5,233 bases of DNA, taken from NCBI GenBank assembly GCA_026987085.1, contig JALSNH010000045.1, positions 1 through 5,233 of the forward strand, in the 5' to 3' direction. Positions 1 through 5,123 of the stretch are shown one piece after another. This DNA comes from Aquificota bacterium. Its GTDB lineage: Bacteria > Aquificota > Aquificia > Aquificales > QOAS01. The position numbers were made by a program, and so were the translations under genes. The notes beneath the pieces were generated by a model. It searched no databases, was not told the origin of the DNA, and saw only the letters and a list, made by a program, of their open reading frames with translations. Every line of letters starts with the position of its first letter. Position 1 is the first letter of the stretch.

Positions 1-96
1 TTAGGAGCTTTCCATTTTTTTCGACCAAAACCACAAAACGGTTCAACTTTTCGACTTTTTTACTTCAAAAGGGTTCGAGAGTTTGAACGGTTCCAT
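1..96 (-). CDS. sfsA: SfsA-like protein, N-terminal fragment, apparently frameshifted
   Basis: Only the first 32 codons' worth of a gene running off the left edge is visible. From the ATG at 96-94 the minus strand reads MEPFKLSNPFEV. After an A6 run (56-61) this frame ends at a TGA (45-43). The next frame carries on with KVEKLNRFVVLVEKNGKLL. One extra A would join the two into a single sequence. The block R/L-NRFVVLVE-x-x-GK near the N-terminus matches the start of SfsA proteins, an OB-fold plus nuclease-like family whose E. coli member is named for sugar fermentation stimulation; its biochemical role is unsettled. The second frame has its own stop (TGA at 67-65) just upstream and no ATG, so it cannot start by itself except at an unlikely internal TTG or GTG. 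This is either a real inactivating frameshift, slippage, or a homopolymer sequencing error. No Shine-Dalgarno sequence is evident. Identification rests on a short stretch and is moderate. Confidence 0.5.
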
Positions 97-301
97 TTTT
101 AGGTAGATTTTTCAAAACTTTTAACGGCATCTAAGGCTTTTGAGAACCTTTTAGGAGCAAAATCGATAACTTCCACCGATAGGTTTGCACTTTACGGGTC
201 ATCTAATATGCGGGAGTTTTTACCGTCGAACATAACTCTTAATGGGAATTTTCCAATTTCAATACCCATTAAAGGGATTAAGGTTTCTACATTTAAACTT
301 T
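97..301. other. Divergent intergenic gap, with an interrupted minus-strand reading frame
   Basis: This stretch lies between the divergent starts of the SfsA-like gene and the DUF151 gene and should hold both promoters. A TAATAT at 204-209 could be a plus-strand -10 element, but no matching -35 is seen at normal spacing. On the minus strand one frame is open from the ATG at 269-267 to a TAA at 194-192 (25 residues, starting MGIEIGKFPLRV). The same frame then stays open from 191 to a TAA at 101-99 (containing SVEVIDFAPKRFSKALDAVK), ending 2 bp before the SfsA-like ATG. Its composition looks protein-like, but I recognise no family. A single-base change at the first stop would give a protein of about 57 residues. 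It may be a decayed or mis-sequenced small gene, or chance in AT-rich DNA. The opposite strand is also open over 103-318, which weakens the coding argument. Confidence 0.3.
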
Positions 302-880
302 ATGAAAACCTACGAGGTTGAAGTTTGGGGTATAGCGATAGACCCCTTTAATCAATCACCCATAGTGGTTTTAAAAAATAAAGAGAACCCAAAAGAGGTT
401 CTACCTATATGGATAGGCCACCCCGAGGCATCGGGAATAATGATGTTCCTAAATGGGGTCGATTTTGTAAGGCCACTTACCTACGATTTGGTAAAGAACA
501 TTTTGGATAACCTCAATGTGGAGGTTGAAAAGGTTGAAATTTCAGACCTAAGGGAGGGAACCTATTACGCAACTATCTATTTAAGAACCGCCGAGGGTGA
601 TTTAAAAACTATAGATGCAAGACCTTCCGATGCGATAAATATAGCCCTTCGGGCGGGGGCACCCATATATGTGGCGGATCATGTAATGAACTCCGGTAAG
701 GTGGTCATTGACGAAATAGCTCCGGTAAATGTGGAGGTTTCTCAAGATAACCAACCTAAGGAAGGTGAAAAAGAGGAAAAACCAAAAGAGGAGAAAGAAG
801 TTATCGATGAGGACCTAAAAAGGTGGATTGAAAATTTAAAACCGGAGGATTTTCAAAAATTCGGTAAGGAGAACCATTAG
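302..880 (+). CDS. Bifunctional nuclease (BFN/DUF151) domain protein
   Basis: This 192-residue protein carries one DUF151/BFN domain over roughly residues 1-145. Visible family hallmarks are an N-terminal VEVWGIAIDPFNQSPIVVLK strand pair, LPIWIG (34-39) followed by EASGI (42-46), RPLTYDLV (57-64), and the most conserved block, IDARPSDAINIALR (104-117). A highly charged linker rich in Lys and Glu (about 152-168) leads to a short helical tail, DLKRWIENLKPEDF (171-184), often seen at the end of bacterial members. The family takes its name from a plant protein reported to have DNase and RNase activity; the bacterial role is not established and the protein is probably cytosolic. The frame is open from an ATG at 242, but the family begins at MKTYEVEVWG, so I place the start at 302. 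No clear Shine-Dalgarno sequence precedes either start. The fumarase gene follows after 37 bp on the same strand, so co-transcription is likely. Confidence 0.88.
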   Translation: MKTYEVEVWGIAIDPFNQSPIVVLKNKENPKEVLPIWIGHPEASGIMMFLNGVDFVRPLTYDLVKNILDNLNVEVEKVEISDLREGTYYATIYLRTAEGDLKTIDARPSDAINIALRAGAPIYVADHVMNSGKVVIDEIAPVNVEVSQDNQPKEGEKEEKPKEEKEVIDEDLKRWIENLKPEDFQKFGKENH

Positions 881-917
881 AGTTTTTCTCCCTTTGCCGT
901 CCTAAAATGGTCTCAAT

Positions 918-1763
918 ATGAGAGAGGTTCACGTTGACGAAATTACCAAAGCGGTTAAGGAACTTTTTTTAAAAGCCAATTACGAACTTCCTGAAGATGT
1001 GGAAAAAGCTTTTAAAGAGGCCCTGAAAAAGGAGGAAAGCGAAGCGGGAAAGGAGGTTTTAAATCTTATACTTCTCAATGCGGAGGTAGCTAAAAAGGAA
1101 AGGGTTGCTTACTGCCAAGACACGGGAGTGGCGGTTGTTTTCGTCCAACTCGGCCAAGATGTAAGGGTAGTAGGCGGAGATATCAATAAAGCTATAGAGG
1201 AAGGGGTAAGGCAGGCTTACAAAGAGGGCTATTTAAGGGCTTCTATGGTTTGGGATCCCGTTTTTGAAAGGAAAAATACCGGGGATAACACACCGCCGGT
1301 TATTCACTATGAGATTGTTCCGGGCGACAAAATAAGGATTTTTGCCGCTCCAAAGGGTGGCGGTTCGGAGAATACATCCCGCCTGGCTATGCTAAAGCCG
1401 GCGGACGGTTGGGAAGGTGTTAAGAATTTCGTTTTGGAAACGGTAAAACTGGCTGGCCCCAACGCTTGCCCTCCTTTTACCGTAGGTGTGGGGATAGGGG
1501 GAAACTTTGAATATTGCGCTTATTTGGCCAAAAAAGCCCTTTTAAGGCCGGTAGGTCAAAGGCACGAAAATCCTTTAATAGCTAAAGTTGAAGAGGAGCT
1601 TTTGGAAGAAATCAACAAACTCGGTTGGGGTCCTATGGGTTTTGGAGGTCGTGTTACAGCTATAGATGTAAAGGTTGAAATGTATCCTTGCCATATAGCC
1701 TCCTTACCGGTGGCGGTAAATATTCAGTGCCACGCCGCACGCCATGCCGAAATAGAAATTTAA
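918..1763 (+). CDS. fumA: Class I fumarate hydratase, alpha (N-terminal) subunit
   Basis: This 281-residue protein is the alpha subunit of the two-subunit, oxygen-sensitive [4Fe-4S] fumarase / L-tartrate dehydratase family. It would interconvert fumarate and L-malate in the TCA or reductive TCA cycle in the cytosol. The three cluster-ligand cysteines expected for the family are present: C66 in YCQDTG, C184 in GPNACPPF, and C271 in the C-terminal CHAARH. Other conserved stretches are PKGGGSENTSRLAMLKP (145-161), VGVGIGGNFE (189-198), RHENP (215-219) and GFGGRVTAIDVK (241-252). Length is normal for an alpha subunit. The catalytic beta/C-terminal subunit is not in this window; the next gene is an unrelated regulator, so the beta subunit must lie elsewhere. 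Split loci of this kind are known in Aquifex. Tartrate dehydratase is the main alternative reading and cannot be excluded from sequence alone. The start ATG lacks a Shine-Dalgarno sequence; an AATGG sits 7 nt upstream of it. Confidence 0.92.
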   Translation: MREVHVDEITKAVKELFLKANYELPEDVEKAFKEALKKEESEAGKEVLNLILLNAEVAKKERVAYCQDTGVAVVFVQLGQDVRVVGGDINKAIEEGVRQAYKEGYLRASMVWDPVFERKNTGDNTPPVIHYEIVPGDKIRIFAAPKGGGSENTSRLAMLKPADGWEGVKNFVLETVKLAGPNACPPFTVGVGIGGNFEYCAYLAKKALLRPVGQRHENPLIAKVEEELLEEINKLGWGPMGFGGRVTAIDVKVEMYPCHIASLPVAVNIQCHAARHAEIEI

Positions 1764-1767
1764 AGTA

Positions 1768-1785
1768 GATTTTTTAACAAAAATC
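1768..1785. repeat. Small perfect AT-rich inverted repeat after the fumarase gene
   Basis: Two 7-bp arms, GATTTTT and AAAAATC, flank a TAAC loop and begin 5 bp after the fumarase stop codon. The stem is almost all A:T, so it would be a poor rho-independent terminator. It lies upstream of the XRE-type regulator and could be an operator or simply chance in AT-rich DNA. Confidence 0.25.
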
Positions 1786-1841
1786 ATAATTGCTTTTTGC
1801 ATTCCATTTTTATTGTTTCTCTAATGCAAGAAAGCGCGAAC

Positions 1842-2180
1842 ATGGCTATATATCGACAAATAGGTGAGAAAATCCGCCGTCTCCGACTTACTAAAGGATT
1901 ATCCCAAAAGGATTTGGCAAAATACGTTGGTGTAACCTATCAGCAGATACAAAATTATGAAAAAGGAAAATCTAAAATTCCCGTCGACAGGTTAATCAGA
2001 ATTGCGGAAGCCCTTGAGGTATCACTCGACTATTTCCTTAAAGAGTTCGATAACAACCACGATAGGGTTCCCGAAAGTGAGTTGGCCCTTCTCCAAACTT
2101 ACTACAAAAACATTTCGTCGGAAAAGATAAGAAAGCAGATTTTGTCCCTCCTCCACACGTTGGCAGAAGAGACCTCCTAA
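1842..2180 (+). CDS. Small XRE/Cro-cI-type helix-turn-helix regulator
   Basis: Started at the ATG at 1842, this is a 112-residue DNA-binding protein. Residues 3-65 form an XRE (HTH_3) domain: IGEKIRRLRLTKGLSQKDLA, then YVGVTYQQIQNYEKGKSKIP, with the recognition helix around VTYQQIQNYEKG, then VDRLIRIAEALEVSLDYFL. The remaining 45 residues are a short charged helical tail of unknown function with no ligand domain, so it probably acts as a homodimeric repressor or activator. In-frame alternatives are an ATG at 1824 (118 residues) and a TTG at 1797 (127 residues). I prefer 1842 because the domain begins directly after it and a purine stretch (AAGAAAG) lies about 9 nt upstream, but 1824 is nearly as good. 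It follows the fumarase gene by 60-78 bp in the same direction and ends 1 bp from the yjbQ stop. Its targets cannot be read from the sequence; autoregulation through the upstream AT-rich inverted repeat is possible. Confidence 0.85.
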   Translation: MAIYRQIGEKIRRLRLTKGLSQKDLAKYVGVTYQQIQNYEKGKSKIPVDRLIRIAEALEVSLDYFLKEFDNNHDRVPESELALLQTYYKNISSEKIRKQILSLLHTLAEETS

Positions 2181-2181
2181 T

Positions 2182-2589
2182 CTACTTTTCTCCTATTACT
2201 TGAACTATCACCTTTCTGGTTCTGGGCCCATCGAATTCGGCTAAAAATATAGCTTCCCAGGTTCCCAAAACAAGCTTTCCGTCTACTATGGGAATTACCC
2301 TTGAGTTTCCGATTATTGCACTTTTAATGTGGGCGGCGGAGTTTCCCTCCATATGGCGGTAGTTCGGGTCGTCCCATTCCACCAACTGGTTTAATTTGTA
2401 GGCTATATCCTTTACCACATCAGGGTCCGCACCTTCATTTATAAAAACTGCTGCGGTTGTATGAGGAACATATACAACACAGAGACCCTCTTTTATTTCA
2501 GTCTCTTCAACAAATGCTTTTACCTCTCGGGTGATATTTATAAAGGTCGTATGGGAGGGTGTTCTAACATTTAAAACTTTTGTGGGCAT
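2182..2589 (-). CDS. yjbQ: YjbQ/UPF0047 family protein
   Basis: This 135-residue protein matches the full length of the YjbQ (UPF0047) family, small oligomeric beta-sandwich proteins with a conserved metal-binding pocket. Database names include 'secondary thiamine-phosphate synthase', because some members complement thiE mutants weakly; the true physiological role is uncertain. Conserved features are the VPHTTAAVFINEGADPDV block (41-58, with H43 and E52), RHMEGNSAAHIKSAI (78-92, with H79 and H87), and LGTWEAIFLAEFDGPRTR (108-125). The histidines and acidic residues of these blocks form the expected pocket. No signal peptide or membrane segment is present. It is transcribed divergently from pyrC across 41 bp and convergently with the XRE regulator, whose stop is 1 bp away, so it is probably monocistronic. 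There is no proper Shine-Dalgarno sequence; a GATAAT (2603-2598) lies 8 nt before the ATG and could be a -10 element of a leaderless or near-leaderless transcript. Confidence 0.92.
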   Translation of the reverse strand: MPTKVLNVRTPSHTTFINITREVKAFVEETEIKEGLCVVYVPHTTAAVFINEGADPDVVKDIAYKLNQLVEWDDPNYRHMEGNSAAHIKSAIIGNSRVIPIVDGKLVLGTWEAIFLAEFDGPRTRKVIVQVIGEK

Positions 2590-2630
2590 AAAAATCCATT
2601 ATCCAACCTTAAAGTGGAGAATGGTTTTTA
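2589..2630. repeat. Imperfect inverted repeat spanning the yjbQ-pyrC divergent gap
   Basis: The left arm TAAAAATCCATTATCC (2589-2604) pairs with the right arm GGAGAATGGTTTTTA (2616-2630) apart from one bulged base and one mismatch, around an 11-nt centre. The arms abut the two start codons, so both genes begin in nearly identical sequence: GGATAATGGATTTTTATG for yjbQ and GGAGAATGGTTTTTAATG for pyrC. Each arm holds a -10-like hexamer (GATAAT, GAGAAT) about 8 nt before its ATG. It could be an operator, a pair of overlapping promoters giving leaderless mRNAs, or a symmetrical pair of translation-start signals. No convincing -35 elements were found. Confidence 0.4.
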
Positions 2631-3914
2631 ATGGCTCTACTTATTAAGGGTGGTTATATAGTCGACCCTTCCCAAAATTGGGAGGGTATTGGGGACCTCC
2701 TTATAGAGGACGGGAAAATTTCAAAACTTTCAAAGGAGATAAAAGTCGAACCTCAAATGGAGGTTATAGATGCGCGAGGATGTGTGGTTGCTCCCGCCTT
2801 TGTGGACCCCCACGCCCACCTTAGGGACCCCGGTTTTACCCACAAAGAAGATATAGAAAGCGGTAGCAAAGCGGCAGTTTTCGGAGGCTTTACCACCGTT
2901 GTAAGTATGCCCAACACCAATCCGGAAACCGACAATCCCGCAATAGTGGAGTATCAAATTTTAAAAGCCCAAAAGGTGGGTCTTATAAGACTTTTACCCT
3001 CGGCGGCAATAACTAAAGGGCGGAAGGGTAAGGAGTTAACCGAATTCTGCCAACTCAAAAAGGCGGGAGCGGTGGCTCTAACCGACGATGGAACTACCCC
3101 GACCGACGAGGCTTTGCTCAGAACAGCCTTCGAATGGGCGGCCGACTGCGGAATGCTTATTATGGACCATGCGGAAATTCCCGCGCTTTCGCGCGGGCAT
3201 CTAAATGAAGGTAAAATTTCCGCTCTGCTCGGTATAGAGGGTAGAAGCAGAGGCGCCGAGGCTATAGCGGTGGCCCGCGACGGATATCTGGCCCAAATTA
3301 CCGGTGCAAGGGTCCATATTCAACATATCTCTGCAAAGGAGACGGTTGAGCTTTTAAAACTCTTTAAGGAGAAAGGTATAAATATCACCGGCGAGGTTAA
3401 TCCTAACCACCTGCTCCTTACGGAGGAGGCGATTTTAAAATACGGCTCCCTTGCAAAGGTAAATCCACCTTTAAGAACCGAAGAGGATAGAAAAACCCTT
3501 ATAGAGGCCCTTGCAGAAGGAATAATAGACTGTATCGGCACCGACCACGCCCCCCACGCACCTTGGGAAAAGGATAAACCCCTCGACCAAGCACCCCCCG
3601 GTATGCTCGGTTTTCAGATAGCCCTTCCCGCATTGGTTAAGCTTTACGGCGAAGGTTTAATTACCTTAAAAAGGTTGGTTGAGGTTCTCTCCACCTCGCC
3701 GGCGGAAATTTTAAATCTCTACCCCGAGTTGGGAACTTTAAAAGAGGGAACAACCGCCGATGTGGTTATCTTTGACCTCAAAAAGGAATGGATTTTTAAC
3801 GAAGAGATAAATCCCTCCAAAAGTAAAAACTCACCATTCTTTGGCCAAAAATTGGTCGGAAAGGTTATTTACACAGTAAAGGAAGGAAAAATTGTTTATT
3901 CCTACAAGAGTTAA
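2631..3914 (+). CDS. pyrC: Dihydroorotase, class I
   Basis: This 427-residue amidohydrolase cyclises N-carbamoyl-L-aspartate to dihydroorotate, the third step of de novo pyrimidine synthesis. An N-terminal beta segment (1-55) leads into the TIM barrel, with the metal motif DPHAHLRDPG (59-68; H61, H63, substrate-binding R65), then MPNTNP (93-98), TDDGT (151-155; D153), MDHAE (178-182; H180), HIQHIS (229-234; H232), VNPPLRTEEDR (277-287) and GTDHAPH (303-309; D305). A C-terminal segment (368-427) rebuilds the small beta domain. These positions coincide with those I recall for Aquifex aeolicus dihydroorotase, which uses an Asp in place of the carboxylated Lys and works in complex with aspartate transcarbamoylase. 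No pyrB is in this window. GGAG at 2616-2619 is an SD-like match 11 nt before the ATG. Its stop overlaps that of the convergent membrane-protein gene. Hydantoinase or allantoinase is unlikely, given the length and motifs. PyrX-type inactive paralogues are excluded because the metal residues are intact. Confidence 0.95.
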   Translation: MALLIKGGYIVDPSQNWEGIGDLLIEDGKISKLSKEIKVEPQMEVIDARGCVVAPAFVDPHAHLRDPGFTHKEDIESGSKAAVFGGFTTVVSMPNTNPETDNPAIVEYQILKAQKVGLIRLLPSAAITKGRKGKELTEFCQLKKAGAVALTDDGTTPTDEALLRTAFEWAADCGMLIMDHAEIPALSRGHLNEGKISALLGIEGRSRGAEAIAVARDGYLAQITGARVHIQHISAKETVELLKLFKEKGINITGEVNPNHLLLTEEAILKYGSLAKVNPPLRTEEDRKTLIEALAEGIIDCIGTDHAPHAPWEKDKPLDQAPPGMLGFQIALPALVKLYGEGLITLKRLVEVLSTSPAEILNLYPELGTLKEGTTADVVIFDLKKEWIFNEEINPSKSKNSPFFGQKLVGKVIYTVKEGKIVYSYKS

Positions 3915-5113
3915 GCGGAATTTTTCCCTTCCACTCTTTGGTTCAACCTTTCAATCAGTCCCAACAGGAGGTAGTAAGTGGCATTTATAGGAACCCAAAA
4001 GAGGGTAAATAGGTGGTATCCAAGGTTTACCCACACGGAGGAAAGCAAAATTACCTTCCACCAAAAGTGGTTTTGATTTTTTAAAGACCTTACGGTGAGA
4101 ATTATTGCGGCTATATAAAACCAAATGATAAATAAAACTCCCAATAGGCCACCGTTTATAAATTCCGTTAGAAGGATAAAGCTCTCATATTCGTTAATAA
4201 ATTGCCAACTAGGTGGTAAGTTTTTATACTGCTTTTGAGGTCCATAACCCCAACCTATTAAAAGTTTCAGATAGTCACCTTCTTTAACTGCTTTATCTAC
4301 CAACTCAAACGCTCCTTTCGCTATTACCACCCGACCGGAGGAAATGCTATTGAGGGTCTGTTCATTTATACCTTTTGTAGTTATCAGATGAAACCAATAT
4401 TCCACCTTTGGATTTTTTATTGCAACAAAACCTCCTGTGGTAATTAACGCTAACAACGAACCTAAAAAGGTTAATTTCCATTTTCTACCCTTTAGTTGTT
4501 TAAAAATCGCTATTCCAAAGATGGTTAAACCTATTAAAAACCCTAAAATGACGCTCCTCTCAACTGCTAAAAAGGAAACGGCTAAAAAGAAAACCGCCAA
4601 AAAAAGGAATGTAAATCTAAAAATCCATCTTTGGGAATGAAAAATGTAATAAAGGGAAGCAAAAAAAGGCAACGCCAAAAGGTTTCCGATAATAAAATTT
4701 CCTCCCCAAAAGGCTTTTATATTGTGTTCAAACCAATAGGAGTATAAAACTTTTAAAGAAACGATTACTCCAAGAGGTATAGAGAGTTTAATAATCCACT
4801 CGGTAAGTTTTTTTACAGTTCCTTCCCTTAATAGGAAAGCCAAAAAGTAGGTAAGACTAAAAATGTTCTGTTCTAAAAGTCTCCTCCACTGTTCGGGAAC
4901 CCTTAAAAACAAAGCACTTGAAAGGTCTATTACCGCCAAATGTCCGAGAAGAGGAACGGTAAAAATTCCACCTCTAAAAGTTCTTTTAAAGGCCAAATAT
5001 ACCCCTAAAAGGAGCGAAAGCAATAAAAACCCTTGATAGACGGTTATGGAAAAGTAGGCGCCTACGAAAGAGAGAATTAGAAGGTAAAAAAGAACTTTTT
5101 CCGTTCTATCCAC
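3911..5113 (-). CDS. O-antigen ligase/polymerase-like (Wzy/WaaL) membrane protein
   Basis: This 400-residue polytopic inner-membrane protein has about 11-12 hydrophobic helices (for example 8-25, 27-43, 84-96, 107-127, 139-157, 165-184, 188-205, 213-232, 312-340, 353-372 and 375-388). Between helices at about 232 and 310 lies one large hydrophilic, probably periplasmic, loop. It carries SGRVVIAKGAFELV (259-272) and LLIGWGYGPQ (284-293), then INEYESFILLTEFINGGLLGVLF, the pattern of the Wzy_C domain shared by O-antigen ligases and polymerases. An Arg after helix six (R186) fits the same family. It would join or polymerise lipid-linked sugars for the cell surface; ligase versus polymerase cannot be told from sequence. 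The start is GTG at 5113-5111, only 10 bp after the rplI stop and in the same direction, so it probably rides on the ribosomal-protein transcript. A GAGGT inside the rplI end is too far upstream (about 17 nt) to be a good Shine-Dalgarno sequence. Its stop overlaps that of pyrC by 4 bp. Confidence 0.75.
   Translation of the reverse strand: MDRTEKVLFYLLILSFVGAYFSITVYQGFLLLSLLLGVYLAFKRTFRGGIFTVPLLGHLAVIDLSSALFLRVPEQWRRLLEQNIFSLTYFLAFLLREGTVKKLTEWIIKLSIPLGVIVSLKVLYSYWFEHNIKAFWGGNFIIGNLLALPFFASLYYIFHSQRWIFRFTFLFLAVFFLAVSFLAVERSVILGFLIGLTIFGIAIFKQLKGRKWKLTFLGSLLALITTGGFVAIKNPKVEYWFHLITTKGINEQTLNSISSGRVVIAKGAFELVDKAVKEGDYLKLLIGWGYGPQKQYKNLPPSWQFINEYESFILLTEFINGGLLGVLFIIWFYIAAIILTVRSLKNQNHFWWKVILLSSVWVNLGYHLFTLFWVPINATYYLLLGLIERLNQRVEGKNSA
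4566..4610 (-). repeat. Three-copy 15-bp tandem repeat inside the membrane-protein gene
   Basis: Three consecutive 15-bp units (4566-4580, 4581-4595, 4596-4610) have diverged slightly. They encode the five-residue pattern FLAV-x three times (around residues 171-185) within one transmembrane helix of the O-antigen ligase/polymerase-like protein. The repeat keeps the reading frame and probably arose by slippage duplication. Confidence 0.65.
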
Positions 5114-5123
5114 AGTGGCGGAT

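Noticed and set aside
68..90. GGTTCGAG-like TPsiC arm of a tRNA
   Set aside because: No pairing CCC arm, acceptor stem or anticodon arm could be found around it.
204..209. TAATAT as a plus-strand -10 promoter element
   Set aside because: There is no -35 hexamer at 15-19 bp spacing. It is kept only as a remark in the intergenic entry.
242..301. N-terminal extension of the DUF151 protein from the ATG at 242
   Set aside because: The family starts at MKTYEVEVWG; the extra 20 residues match no known signal or domain, and no Shine-Dalgarno sequence supports this start.
103..321. Plus-strand open frame before the DUF151 gene (72 codons, first ATG at 208)
   Set aside because: It runs past the DUF151 start in another frame, has no recognisable motif, and faces the SfsA-like and interrupted minus-strand frames.
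2730..2957. Minus-strand open frames within pyrC (also 2753-2935 and 3320-3541)
   Set aside because: They lie antisense to the well-supported pyrC coding sequence and show no protein-family character.
4437..4640. Plus-strand 67-codon open frame, Lys-rich
   Set aside because: It is antisense to the membrane-protein gene, and its Lys-rich content just mirrors Phe/Leu codons of transmembrane helices on the other strand.
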